This document shows positions 37,901 through 46,593 of a stretch of DNA of 64,000 nt, one piece after another. Origin of the DNA: Bacteroides sp. (GTDB lineage Bacteria; Bacteroidota; Bacteroidia; Bacteroidales; Bacteroidaceae); NCBI GenBank assembly GCA_019416685.1, contig DXWV01000009.1, positions 3,498 through 67,497 of the forward strand, given 5' to 3'. The notes beneath the pieces are model-generated. The model had not been told where the DNA came from and searched no databases. It saw only the letters and a list, made by a program, of their open reading frames with translations. The number at the start of each line of letters is the position of its first letter. Position 1 is the first letter of the stretch. The translations under genes were made by a program, and so were the position numbers.

Positions 37901-38004
37901 ATTTGATAATTATTATTCATTGTTATTATCAAATAGCTGTAAAAAGGTCCAAATATGTATGATGATAGAGAGGTTGTAGCCACTCTTTGTCAAAGAGGTA
38001 CAAC
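37901..38004 (-). promoter_or_regulatory. btuB leader hairpins (possible riboswitch expression platform)
   Basis: Two hairpins lie between the riboswitch aptamer and the btuB start. One (37973-38004) pairs GTTGTA and a CTCTTT stretch with AAAGAG and TACAAC. The other (37901-37934) pairs ATTTGATAAT with ATTATCAAAT and ends only 10 bp before the ATG. Neither has a T-run, so control of translation is more likely than termination. This is inference. Confidence 0.45.
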
Positions 38005-38049
38005 GTTTCCGTCCTCACAGCTTGTCCTCGAAAGCTATTGAGCAAATAT

Positions 38050-38195
38050 ACATGGCAGGTCTTCTGACTCGTTTCCGTAAGTAAACGCCTTCCCAATCGA
38101 CTTGAAGTCTTTCAGTGGCATGAAGTATGTGTTTACTACGCTTGAATGAAACATACAGCAACGGGACTGTTCAGGATTCTCACCTGATTCCCTTT
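38050..38195 (-). promoter_or_regulatory. Cobalamin riboswitch
   Basis: On the minus strand the 3' conserved B12 box AGTCAGAAGACCTGCC is exact (38069-38054). Upstream are GATTGGGAAGGCG (38092-38080 region), GCCACTGAA, and the 5' element GGGAATCAGGTGAGAATCC...CAGTCCC, all in the order of the AdoCbl aptamer. It precedes the btuB-btuG operon and should lower expression when B12 is plentiful. Confidence 0.95.
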
Positions 38196-38240
38196 TAATC
38201 ATTTTCTCCGAATGCATGGAGAAGATGAACCGATGCGGGG

Positions 38241-38272
38241 CAAAGTTAGAAATTAATTGGGTAAAAATGAAA
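38241..38272 (-). promoter_or_regulatory. Promoter of the B12 uptake operon
   Basis: On the minus strand TTTC (38272-38269) and TAACTTTG (38248-38241) are 20 bp apart; one base differs from the TTTG/TAnnTTTG consensus. Transcription would start about 35-40 nt before the aptamer. Confidence 0.6.
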
Positions 38273-38333
38273 GGGAAGGGAGGAAATATTTGTTTGTTCT
38301 TAAGGCAGGGCTCGTATCACGATGAGATGCGAT

Positions 38334-38424
38334 GTACGAGATGTGCATGTCGTGCAGTACCACATGTGCATGTCGTGTGGTACGAGATGTGCATCTCATA
38401 CGGTACGACATGCACATCTCGTAC
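38334..38424. repeat. Four tandem self-palindromic 23-bp units
   Basis: Units start at 38334, 38357, 38380 and 38403 (23, 23, 23, 22 bp), each beginning GTAC and built on GAGATG/CATCTC or ACATG/CATGT. Unit 3, GTACGAGATGTGCATCTC, is itself close to palindromic. The first 20 bases of unit 1 are the exact reverse complement of those ending unit 4, so the whole array can also fold as one hairpin. A degenerate partial unit precedes it (about 38312-38332). No open frame. It lies upstream of the B12 promoter. Confidence 0.75.
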
Positions 38425-38455
38425 ATTGATCCATTACGTCTGTCTATGTATTAGG

Positions 38456-38531
38456 TTGAATAATATGCCAATTGGCTGCGCCATGATACTGCATGGTAAT
38501 TGGCACATTAGCATATTGGCACATTATTCAA
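38456..38531. repeat. Foldback element E (GCTGCG core, CCAATGTG-type arms)
   Basis: Left arm 38456-38474, GCTGCG 38475-38480, inner hairpin CCATGATACTGCATGG 38481-38496, right arm 38497-38531. The right arm is longer by one 16-nt unit (CATTAGCATATTGGCA) inserted in a sequence otherwise complementary to the left. It overlaps the TGA stop of the TolC-type gene. Confidence 0.85.
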
Positions 38532-39799
38532 TAGCTTGTCACCTTCTGGTATTCGGCTACCGCCATTTTAGCAGCAAGGTATGCATTAATAAGGTTGGAG
38601 TGCGCCTGAGTCCACGAAAGTTGTGCTGAAAGTACATCTACCATACTCGCTTTTCCTTCATTATAAGAGAAAGTGGCCAGACTGAGATTTTCTTCCGCCA
38701 GATCCATTGTTTCTTGTGCGGTAGTCACTTGATGTTCTGTTTCCGTTAGTTTGGTAAGAGCAGCAGAGAGTTCTTCGCTGATATTATCTGTCACATAACT
38801 TTGCTGTAATTTTTGGATACCAATATAGGCCTTCTGCTGGCGGTTTGTTTTGAAGCGTGCCCCCCAGCGGAAAACGGGGATGTTTACATTCAGTCCTAAG
38901 ATAGGAGTAAAAGCAACATCATAGCCCATGTTGGGAGATGCAGTAGCCCATCCTCCGGATAAAAACATGTTCACTTGCGGGTTGTACTGACTAAGGGCAG
39001 CCTTTCGTTGTGCTTCGCTTTTTTCTATGTTGATTTCCGTACTGGCATAGTCGGCACGGCGTTGCAGCACATCGTTCAGACTAAGGAGTGTAACTGGTTC
39101 GCTGGGTATTCCGATTTCATACAGACTGTCTACGGGAGTATCAGGATTTTCTCCCATCAGTATATTCAGTTTTTGTAAAGCTAACGTATAGTTCTGGCGT
39201 GCTTTGATGTACTGTAGTTCCGCTTCTTTTTTGCGGGTGGAAATCATCAGCAGATCCGTACGGCTTATCATTCCGTCGTTGAAGCGGTCTTGAATGATAT
39301 TGAATTGTTGCTGCACAATGTCTTCATATTGTTTGGCGGATATGAGCATGGCATGGGCAGCAGAAGCATTCCAGTATACTGCATCACTCTGATAATGGAT
39401 CTGATCGAGGGTGAGTTCCGTACTGAGCCGGTCCAGCTTCTCATCTGCTTGAGCCACTTTGTTTCGGGCTTGCAGGGAACCACCGGTATAGAGAGGCTGA
39501 GCAACAACAAATACCCCCTGATAGGTGTAGTTGCGATATTGTCCGGCAGGACCATCCCAGGCATCCATTTCTTTGAGATTCAACGTACCTTCTCCGCTGA
39601 TATCTATCTGTGGCAAGAATCCGGTGAAGGCAATTTTGCGTCCTTCGGTACTTGCCATACTTTTCAGTTTTTGTTGTTTTAGCACCTGACTGTAGTTCTC
39701 TACCCGGTCGCGGTAGGCTTCGCGGGTAAGTTGTACCGGTTGTGCCAAGGCGTCAAATCCGAAGCACAACCATGCGAATAGTATTATCTGAGTTTTCAT
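38528..39799 (-). CDS. TolC-family outer-membrane efflux protein
   Basis: About 423 residues. Signal peptide MKTQIILFAWLCFGFDALAQ, then two OEP repeats of long coiled helices with short barrel strands, including ARNKVAQADEKLDRLSTEL and GKASMVDVLSAQLSWTQAHS. It forms the outer-membrane exit duct of the RND pump encoded just upstream. The frame opens at 39817, but the ATG at 39799 begins directly at the signal peptide and fits better; 39805 is also possible. The last codons and stop come from the arm of element E. Confidence 0.92.
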   Translation of the reverse strand: MKTQIILFAWLCFGFDALAQPVQLTREAYRDRVENYSQVLKQQKLKSMASTEGRKIAFTGFLPQIDISGEGTLNLKEMDAWDGPAGQYRNYTYQGVFVVAQPLYTGGSLQARNKVAQADEKLDRLSTELTLDQIHYQSDAVYWNASAAHAMLISAKQYEDIVQQQFNIIQDRFNDGMISRTDLLMISTRKKEAELQYIKARQNYTLALQKLNILMGENPDTPVDSLYEIGIPSEPVTLLSLNDVLQRRADYASTEINIEKSEAQRKAALSQYNPQVNMFLSGGWATASPNMGYDVAFTPILGLNVNIPVFRWGARFKTNRQQKAYIGIQKLQQSYVTDNISEELSAALTKLTETEHQVTTAQETMDLAEENLSLATFSYNEGKASMVDVLSAQLSWTQAHSNLINAYLAAKMAVAEYQKVTSY

Positions 39800-39885
39800 T
39801 GTCATTATTTTAATCATTTTAGCGATGATGCCCTATGTGCGTCTGGTAACTTTGCGGGTACAAAGTTAATCCGATTTCACCAATC

Positions 39886-42800
39886 TTATCCTTTTATTTT
39901 CAGTATCGTGCAATAAGCTACCGGGAGTACAAACAATGTCAGTGCCGATGCTACCAGTAAGCCACCCATAATGGTTGCTGCCATACCACCAAACATAGCA
40001 TCAAACAATAGTGGAAGCATACCCAGAATAGTTGTTCCCGAGGCCATTGCTACCGGAACAATACGGCTCACAGTTGCACTGACTACAGCATCAAGAGGTG
40101 TTTTACCCGAACGGGCTTCAATGTCTATCTGGTCTACCAATACAATTGCATTTTTGATATTCATACCAATCAACCCTAACAGACCAAGAACTGCAAAGAA
40201 GTCGAACGATTTGCCCAATACGAGTAAGCCCAATACAATACCGATAAAGATGAGCGGCAACATCAGCAGAATAACAATCGGTTTGCGATAGGTTTTGAAC
40301 AGTAGCAGTAATACGGTAAACATCAGGAAGAATGTCAACGGCATGTTTGCTGCCAGTGCTTCGTTAGATTCTACCTGACTCTCCTGTTCACCGAAATACT
40401 TCATGGTATATCCTTCCGGCACTTGTATTTCCTTTTGTACCTGAGACCACACCTGGTTGAAAGCGGCAATGGCATTCACTCCGCGACGTGGGTCACTCTG
40501 TGCCATCATCACCATCTGCCGATTGTAATCTTTTACATTTGAGAAGCGATATTGGAAATCAAATTCCGATACTACTTGTTCGAGGCTGGTGGTTTCTGTA
40601 CCTGTACCGAATACGGGTAGCGTGCGGAGATCATTGATTTTGAATGAGTCCACGGTATTTCCTTTTAGTAAAATAGGGAGTACCTGATCGCCTTTACGAT
40701 ATTCGCCCAAAGGCATACCATTCGTACCGATCTGAATACTTTGTGCCATCCCCTGACGGGATACACCGAGTGGCTGAGCACGCTCCTGGCTATATATAGG
40801 TTTCCATACCGGAATCTTATTTCCCCAGGAATTACGTATATTGATCAGATCGGGGTTACGATGCATTATTTCCAGTGTTTTATTGGTGAGCATCACCAAC
40901 GTATCGACATTATTGCCGATAAAACCAATTTCAATGGCAGCATCCACAGCTGGTGATAGCTTGAAGAGGCTGGTGCGGGTAATGGCATTCGGATAGTTTG
41001 CCTTCATGTATGCATCGAAATTCTCTTCCTGCTCTTTGGTGTATTTGCTGTCTTTAAGTTCTACCAATATATTGCAGAAGTTAGGTTTGGGTCCTACCGA
41101 AGTAGATGCTAAGTAGTAACGCAGTGGGGTACTACCGAAGGTGATGGATACTTTGTCTACCTCCGGCTGTGCCAACAGGTGTGCTTCTACCGTTTCCATC
41201 TCTTTGGTTACTTCATTGATACTATAGCCATCGGGGTAGAAGACATCTGCCCGGTAATAGGGTTTATCGAGGGAAGGGAAGAAGTTTTGGGGCATCATTC
41301 CCATTATCACTAAGGAGATTATGAAAAGAGCAATTACGGCACTTAGTGTCAATGCTTTTTTTCGTATCAGCACATGCAGGATAGAAGCAAATTTGTGATA
41401 GAACGGTTTATCGTACGGATCTTTTGCTCCGTTGGCAGGCTTTGCTTTCAGAATGAAATTACCGAATGTAGTGGTTTGTGTCAGTGCCAATACCCAACTG
41501 AGTCCGAGTGATATGGCAAGAACCACAAACAACGGTTTCACGATTTCTGCAACGGCGGAAGGTGCCAGATACAAAGGTAAGAAAGAGCAGATGGCGATGA
41601 ATGTGGCGCCCAATAGTCCCCATTGTGGTCCGGTAGCTCCGTTAATCAGTGCTTTGCGTCGGTCCACGCCTCGCGCAATAGCTATTTGGGCATTGTCGGT
41701 TACTACAATGGCATTGTCTACCAGCATACCCATGGCTATGATAAATCCTGCTAATGAGGTACGGTTTAGTCCTACTCCCAGGAAAGACATGATAAGCATT
41801 GTACCGCCGATAGAAAAGATCAGTGATGAACCGATAAGCACTCCGGCACGAAGCCCCATTACCAGCATGATGATGACGATAACGATAAGGATAGATTCTA
41901 CCAGGTTGATAATAAATCCGTTGTTGGCCTCTTTGGCGATCACATTTTCCAGATAGAGTGGCTCCAGTTGCATTCCTACAGGTATGAGTGGCAGGAGTTC
42001 GGCAAGCTTGGCATCTACCATTTCGCCTGTTTGTACCACATCACGCTGCGGGTCGGTAGATACACCGATACCGATAGCGCGTTTTCCATTGACGCGCATA
42101 ATGGTAGAGGCCGGATCCATATATCCACTTTCGATGACGGCAATATCACCCAGTTTTACTTGTCCGGCTTTAGTGGTGATCACCTGATTGCGTATATCGT
42201 CGACGGTGGTGTACATTCCGTTTGCTACAACCCGTAGTTGCTGTTCACCGGCACTGATTTCTCCAGTATTGATAATCTGGTTTTGTGATTGCAGTAAGGA
42301 TGCAAGTTGTTTGGGATCGATACCCATTCCCACCAGTTTGTTTACGGAAATGAAGATATTGACAACTTCCGTTTGTACACCGAACAGAGCAACTTTCATT
42401 ACTCCATCAGCAGTGACTACCTGCGTTTTGATTCGTTCGGCCCAGTCGCGCATCTCTTCATAGCTGAACCCGTCATCGGCGGTCAGCCCGTAGTAAATGC
42501 CGAATACGTCTCCAAAGTCATCCGATACAGTAGGTACGGATGATCCGCTGGGGAGTTGAGGCTGTATATTGAGTACTTTGCGTCGCAGTTCGTCCCATTT
42601 TTGTGGGATGGAAGAGGCGGACAGGGAGGGTTGCAGTTCAAAAGTGATCTTTGAAAGACCATACATAGATTCGGATTTTATCTTATATACTCCGCTCATA
42701 CTTTGTATTTCGCGTGAGATAGGTTCTGTGATGAGCCGTTCCACTTCTGCAGGTTCAGCTCCTGGATAGCGCGTCATGATGACGGCTGATTTGATGACAA

Positions 42801-42918
42801 ACGGTGCATCTTCTTTCTTTCCCAAATTGCTAAAGGAGAAAATACCTCCAAGTAGCAATACGGCAAGGAAAAAATAGATGACTTTGGTGTTGTCTAATGA
42901 ATATTTGGCTAAATTCAT
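39886..42918 (-). CDS. RND-family efflux transporter permease
   Basis: 1010 residues, inner-membrane proton-driven pump of the AcrB type. N-terminal helix, two large periplasmic porter regions and two blocks of membrane helices are visible (e.g. ESILIVIVIIMLVMGLRAG, and GLLGLIGMNIKNAIVLVDQI). The proton-relay aspartate pair is not in the usual DD form: the TM4 segment reads AMGMLVDNAIVVTDNAQIAI, where one D stands in each of VDNAIV and TDNAQ. Middle gene of an adaptor-pump-channel operon; substrate cannot be told. The leader between it and the adaptor gene is filled by element F. Confidence 0.95.
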   Translation of the reverse strand: MNLAKYSLDNTKVIYFFLAVLLLGGIFSFSNLGKKEDAPFVIKSAVIMTRYPGAEPAEVERLITEPISREIQSMSGVYKIKSESMYGLSKITFELQPSLSASSIPQKWDELRRKVLNIQPQLPSGSSVPTVSDDFGDVFGIYYGLTADDGFSYEEMRDWAERIKTQVVTADGVMKVALFGVQTEVVNIFISVNKLVGMGIDPKQLASLLQSQNQIINTGEISAGEQQLRVVANGMYTTVDDIRNQVITTKAGQVKLGDIAVIESGYMDPASTIMRVNGKRAIGIGVSTDPQRDVVQTGEMVDAKLAELLPLIPVGMQLEPLYLENVIAKEANNGFIINLVESILIVIVIIMLVMGLRAGVLIGSSLIFSIGGTMLIMSFLGVGLNRTSLAGFIIAMGMLVDNAIVVTDNAQIAIARGVDRRKALINGATGPQWGLLGATFIAICSFLPLYLAPSAVAEIVKPLFVVLAISLGLSWVLALTQTTTFGNFILKAKPANGAKDPYDKPFYHKFASILHVLIRKKALTLSAVIALFIISLVIMGMMPQNFFPSLDKPYYRADVFYPDGYSINEVTKEMETVEAHLLAQPEVDKVSITFGSTPLRYYLASTSVGPKPNFCNILVELKDSKYTKEQEENFDAYMKANYPNAITRTSLFKLSPAVDAAIEIGFIGNNVDTLVMLTNKTLEIMHRNPDLINIRNSWGNKIPVWKPIYSQERAQPLGVSRQGMAQSIQIGTNGMPLGEYRKGDQVLPILLKGNTVDSFKINDLRTLPVFGTGTETTSLEQVVSEFDFQYRFSNVKDYNRQMVMMAQSDPRRGVNAIAAFNQVWSQVQKEIQVPEGYTMKYFGEQESQVESNEALAANMPLTFFLMFTVLLLLFKTYRKPIVILLMLPLIFIGIVLGLLVLGKSFDFFAVLGLLGLIGMNIKNAIVLVDQIDIEARSGKTPLDAVVSATVSRIVPVAMASGTTILGMLPLLFDAMFGGMAATIMGGLLVASALTLFVLPVAYCTILKIKG

Positions 42919-42929
42919 GAAAGTAGTGT

Positions 42930-43078
42930 TTAGTAAATTAGTGATTAGTGAGTAGTGATTAACGATTAGTGATTAGTGAGTAGTGATTAGTGATTAACGA
43001 TTAGTGAGTGATAAGTGCTGGATGGTTAGTAACACTATAATGCCGCATGGCACTAATCACTAATCACTACTCACTACT
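42930..43078. repeat. Foldback element F (degenerate core, GATTAGTG-type arms)
   Basis: Fills the space between the pump and adaptor genes. The right arm (43051-43078) is made of CACTAAT/CACTACT units; the left arm (42930-43016) has many more copies of the same units, including two runs of a longer AGTGATTAGTGAGTAGTGAT pattern separated by TAACG. The inner hairpin CTATAATGCCGCATGG (43035-43050) is conserved, but GCTGCG is replaced by a disrupted GCTGGATGG segment. The right arm encodes the last five residues and the stop of the adaptor. Confidence 0.75.
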
Positions 43079-44118
43079 CTAATCCTTTCTCCCTCCACGA
43101 GTTGATTAACTCCTGCGGTGATTATTTTTTCTCCGGCTTTCAATCCTTTGGTGATGAATGCCTGTGCATCTCCGGTAGGGGACATGACGCTTACTTCGCG
43201 ACGGTTTACTTTGTTGTCGTTTACTACCCATACATACATCTGTTTCCCATTGCTTTCACTAAACAGAGCACTTAGTGGAATTACAGTCATACTCTCTTCC
43301 AAGAATGGTCCCACATTGGCAGAGAAGCGGATGCTACACGTGAATCCTGGTTTTACATCATACAGCGCACGGTCAAATGCCGGATCGTCAATTGTAATTG
43401 TCACAGGGATACCTGTTCCGTCAGTTGATATATCCAGGTATTCCTCTAATTTGGCATTGAATTTTTGTCCTTTATATGTATCGAACTCTACGCGGAATTT
43501 CTGATCACTGGAACGCAACAGATAGAGATAAGCATCCGGAATGGTGAATTTAATGCGTAGTTTTTTGGTATTTACCAATTGTACGATACCTTCACCGGCA
43601 TTGACGCGCTGGTAATTTTCTACCAGTCGCGTTTCGATCGATCCGTCAAAAGGAGCAGTTAGTTTGGTATCGCGCATGTTGTTGGAGGATAGTTCGAAAG
43701 CCGATTTGGCTCGTTGGTAGTTTGATAGGCTGATTTCGTACTCTTGTACGGAGATAGCCTGCCGTGCCAGCAAACGTTTGTTGCGTTCCACCTGGGCGGC
43801 AGCTGTTTCATAAGATGATTTGTCTGCAGCATATTGCAAGGCGATGTCTCTGGGATCAATGGCAGCTATCAGCTGTCCTTTTTTCACTTTCTCTCCTTCG
43901 ATGACCGGTAGGTTGATAATCTGTCCGCTCACGCGGAAAGCAAGCTTTACATAGTCTACTGCTTCTACAATTCCCGAAAAGTCTTTGTTGATTTCCGATC
44001 GTGATTCTACTATTGCTGTCTTTACAGGCCGGATTGTAGTGCCGTTGTCTTCTTGTTTCTGTCCGCATGCAGCCAGAAGAAGGGCCGCAGTCAAAGCGAT
44101 TACATAGTTTTTTTTCAT
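43060..44118 (-). CDS. RND efflux periplasmic adaptor (membrane fusion protein)
   Basis: 352 residues. Lipoprotein signal (lipobox LLLAACGQ), then a biotinyl-lipoyl-like hairpin (SGQIINLPVIEGEKVKKGQLIA, ALQYAADKSSYETAAAQVE), a coiled-coil, and a beta-barrel domain (NAGEGIVQLVNTKKLRIKFT) typical of the HlyD/AcrA family. It links the pump to the outer-membrane channel. First gene of the operon. The C-terminus RIRVVSSD is encoded by an arm of element F, so insertion or growth of the element has probably reset the end of the protein. Confidence 0.94.
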   Translation of the reverse strand: MKKNYVIALTAALLLAACGQKQEDNGTTIRPVKTAIVESRSEINKDFSGIVEAVDYVKLAFRVSGQIINLPVIEGEKVKKGQLIAAIDPRDIALQYAADKSSYETAAAQVERNKRLLARQAISVQEYEISLSNYQRAKSAFELSSNNMRDTKLTAPFDGSIETRLVENYQRVNAGEGIVQLVNTKKLRIKFTIPDAYLYLLRSSDQKFRVEFDTYKGQKFNAKLEEYLDISTDGTGIPVTITIDDPAFDRALYDVKPGFTCSIRFSANVGPFLEESMTVIPLSALFSESNGKQMYVWVVNDNKVNRREVSVMSPTGDAQAFITKGLKAGEKIITAGVNQLVEGERIRVVSSD

Positions 44119-44156
44119 ACTCCCTTGGTTGGTTAAAGTCGTTTAATCAGGGGAGC

Positions 44157-44255
44157 GTGAGTAGTGATTAGTGAGTAAGTGATGAGTGATTAGTACCATG
44201 CGGTATGTAGCGCAGCTATTAATCACTGATCGTTAACCACTACTCACTAATCACT
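44157..44255. repeat. Foldback element G (GCTGCG core inverted, GATTAGTG-type arms)
   Basis: The core is on the minus strand here: inner hairpin at 44196-44210 and CGCAGC (complement of GCTGCG) at 44211-44216. Arms 44157-44195 and 44217-44255 consist of AGTGATTAGTGAGTAG-type units. The right arm contains the TAG stop of the GH65 gene. It is the only one of the eight in this orientation. Confidence 0.8.
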
Positions 44256-46546
44256 TTCACATCTCCTCTGGTGACATGATAAACAACTTTATGGATAAGG
44301 ATGTTCAATTCTCCCCCCTCTATCATCAAGATTTTTATTTCGCTTTTTCCAATACCTATCTGTAGGGTACATTGGCGGAAATGGATTTTGAAGGTGTATC
44401 GGTTCCATTTTTCAGGGATGATGGGATTGAAGCAGAGCATGTCATCTTTTATTTGCATTCCTGCAAATCCGTGGACGATGGCAAGCCAGCTACCTGCCAT
44501 ACTTGTGATGTGTAAACCCTGATCCAGTTCATTGTTATAATCGTCCAGATCTAACCGGGTGGCATGGAGGAAAAGATTGTATGCTTTTTCTATATCGCCT
44601 ATCCTTGAAGCGAGTATGGAATGTACATAAGGAGAGAGGGATGATTCATGTAATGTGCGTGGTTCGTAAAAACGGAAATTACGTCGTACGGTTTCATCAT
44701 CAAAGTTGGAATAATAAAGATAAAGCCCCAATAGTACATCGCTTTGCTTGATGTAGCACGAACGCAGGATGCGGTCCCATGACCAGTGTTGATTAATGGG
44801 GAGTTCTTCTGTTGGGATGTCGTCTATTGTTTTCAATTCCTTGTCCAGATAACCGTCATTTTGCACAAATATACCCAATTCCCGGTCTTCGGGAAGATAC
44901 ATATTGTCTATGATTTTCTGCCAAAGGGTGGTTTCAGGATATTGAAAACTGGTAATTCTCCGTATGCGTGCATATTCTTCCGGATATTGATGGGCTACCA
45001 ACTCTATGGTTTCAATAGTGGCCTTTAGAGTTTGTACACAAGAATAATTGGTATACCAGTTATTATCTACATTATTTTCATATTCGTTAGGGCCTGTTAC
45101 CCCCAATATTACGTATTTTTGTTTAGGTTGTGAAAAAGAGACGCGTTGGCTCCAGAAACGCGAGATAGCTATCATCATTTCCAGCCCGTATTGAGCTATG
45201 AAATCAGTATGTCCGGTCATCACTACGTATTGTACAATCTCATGTACAATGATATTATTGCGGTGTATCTCTTCAAAAGTAATTTCCCATTCGTTATGGC
45301 ATTCGTCTCCATTGAATGTCACCATGGGATAGAGGGCCGCTCCGTCTTTAAAGCCAAGTTTCCGGGCATTGTCAATAGCCTTTGGTAGTTGATTGTAACG
45401 ATAAAGTAGTAGGTTCTTTGCTGTTTCTTTCGGGCTGGAAAGTAAGAAGAACGGTACGCAGCAAAGCTCTGTGTTCCATTGGGTGTTGCCTCCGTATTTC
45501 TCGCCTGTGAATCCTTTCGGACCGATGTTGAGACGCGGATCGTCTCCACGATAGCTTTGGCTGAGCTGGAAAATATTGAACCGGATGCCTTGCTGTGCTT
45601 CCGGGTCGCCTTCAATGGTGACATCGGTCTCGTTCCAGATGTGTTGCCATACATTTTGGTGGTCTTGCAGGAGTTTTTCCCATCCCTGTGTCTTAGCTTC
45701 TTTACTTTCAGCCACAGCGTGTTCTACAAGTTCCTGCCGGTCATAGTAGAGTGAGGAGAGGATAGTGGTATATTTGATAAGTGTAATTCGTTCACCCGGT
45801 TTGACGTCGGCACCGGCACTGAATCCGGTGAGTTTCTCTTTCTCTATTTTGATAGGACTGATGTTTAGCTCTTTACTGTTTTTGAAAAACTGATAAGTCA
45901 TAGCGCAGCACACTTGTGAGTCCTCTCGTTTGGTTTGTGTCCATAGATAAGCATATTCATTGGTGGTTTCGGCACGCAGTATATTCCACATCTTTTCGTT
46001 GAAGTTGGAGTTTTCGTGTTTCACATCTCCGTTAATGTAAGGGACAACGGAGATTTTACCTTCGTAATTGACAGAGGTTACGCTGTATTTTATGAGACAC
46101 AGGTTCTGATGGGCCATGCTGTTGATATGTTCCACATGTATTTTCAGCGTATTCCCTTTGGGGGAAGTGACTTCAAAGTCGCGATAAGATATGCCCTTTT
46201 TCATGTCCAGCCGTCGTTCAAAGCTATCCACATCCCATTGGGCCAGATCTACTTCTTCATCAATGAGGCGCAGATGGATACCACTCCAGTTGGGAGCATT
46301 CGGTATACGTGAAAAGAAGTGGGGATATCCGTTTTTCCACCAACCAACGCGTGTACGGTCCAGAAAACTGATACCTGCCACATAGGAACCTTGCAGACTG
46401 TCGCTGCTATAAGTTTCTTCAAAATTGCCTCGTTGCCCTAACCGTCCGTTACCCAGGCTGAATATACTTTCTGATGCCCGCAGGTTATCTGCATGAAAAC
46501 CTTCTTCTATAATGTTCCACTCGTCTGTCTTGAGGAATTTTTTCAT
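44240..46546 (-). CDS. Glycoside hydrolase family 65 protein (maltose phosphorylase-like)
   Basis: About 768 residues. GH65 N-terminal domain (FSLGNGRLGQRGNFEETYSS), the (alpha/alpha)6 catalytic domain with GEKYGGNTQWNTE, FNGDECHNEWEI (family catalytic glutamate region, Glu about 419) and VTGPNEYENNVDNNWY, and a C-terminal beta-domain. It probably cleaves maltose or a related alpha-glucoside with phosphate to give glucose-1-phosphate and glucose; no signal peptide, so cytoplasmic. It lies downstream of the sugar transporter and LacI genes. The frame opens at 46564, but the ATG at 46546 (MKKFLKTDEWNI) matches the family's usual start. Kojibiose or trehalose phosphorylase are alternatives. Confidence 0.9.
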   Translation of the reverse strand: MKKFLKTDEWNIIEEGFHADNLRASESIFSLGNGRLGQRGNFEETYSSDSLQGSYVAGISFLDRTRVGWWKNGYPHFFSRIPNAPNWSGIHLRLIDEEVDLAQWDVDSFERRLDMKKGISYRDFEVTSPKGNTLKIHVEHINSMAHQNLCLIKYSVTSVNYEGKISVVPYINGDVKHENSNFNEKMWNILRAETTNEYAYLWTQTKREDSQVCCAMTYQFFKNSKELNISPIKIEKEKLTGFSAGADVKPGERITLIKYTTILSSLYYDRQELVEHAVAESKEAKTQGWEKLLQDHQNVWQHIWNETDVTIEGDPEAQQGIRFNIFQLSQSYRGDDPRLNIGPKGFTGEKYGGNTQWNTELCCVPFFLLSSPKETAKNLLLYRYNQLPKAIDNARKLGFKDGAALYPMVTFNGDECHNEWEITFEEIHRNNIIVHEIVQYVVMTGHTDFIAQYGLEMMIAISRFWSQRVSFSQPKQKYVILGVTGPNEYENNVDNNWYTNYSCVQTLKATIETIELVAHQYPEEYARIRRITSFQYPETTLWQKIIDNMYLPEDRELGIFVQNDGYLDKELKTIDDIPTEELPINQHWSWDRILRSCYIKQSDVLLGLYLYYSNFDDETVRRNFRFYEPRTLHESSLSPYVHSILASRIGDIEKAYNLFLHATRLDLDDYNNELDQGLHITSMAGSWLAIVHGFAGMQIKDDMLCFNPIIPEKWNRYTFKIHFRQCTLQIGIGKSEIKILMIEGGELNILIHKVVYHVTRGDVKVISE

Positions 46547-46593
46547 AGCTATCTTCTTTATCATGTATTTAATTGCGCAGAAAGATACTGAAA

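Noticed and set aside
38334..38424. CRISPR array
   Set aside because: Units are directly adjacent without spacers, self-palindromic, and no cas gene is present.
42930..43078. CRISPR or simple microsatellite
   Set aside because: No unique spacers; the repeat is complementary to its partner arm and carries the conserved inner hairpin of the foldback family.
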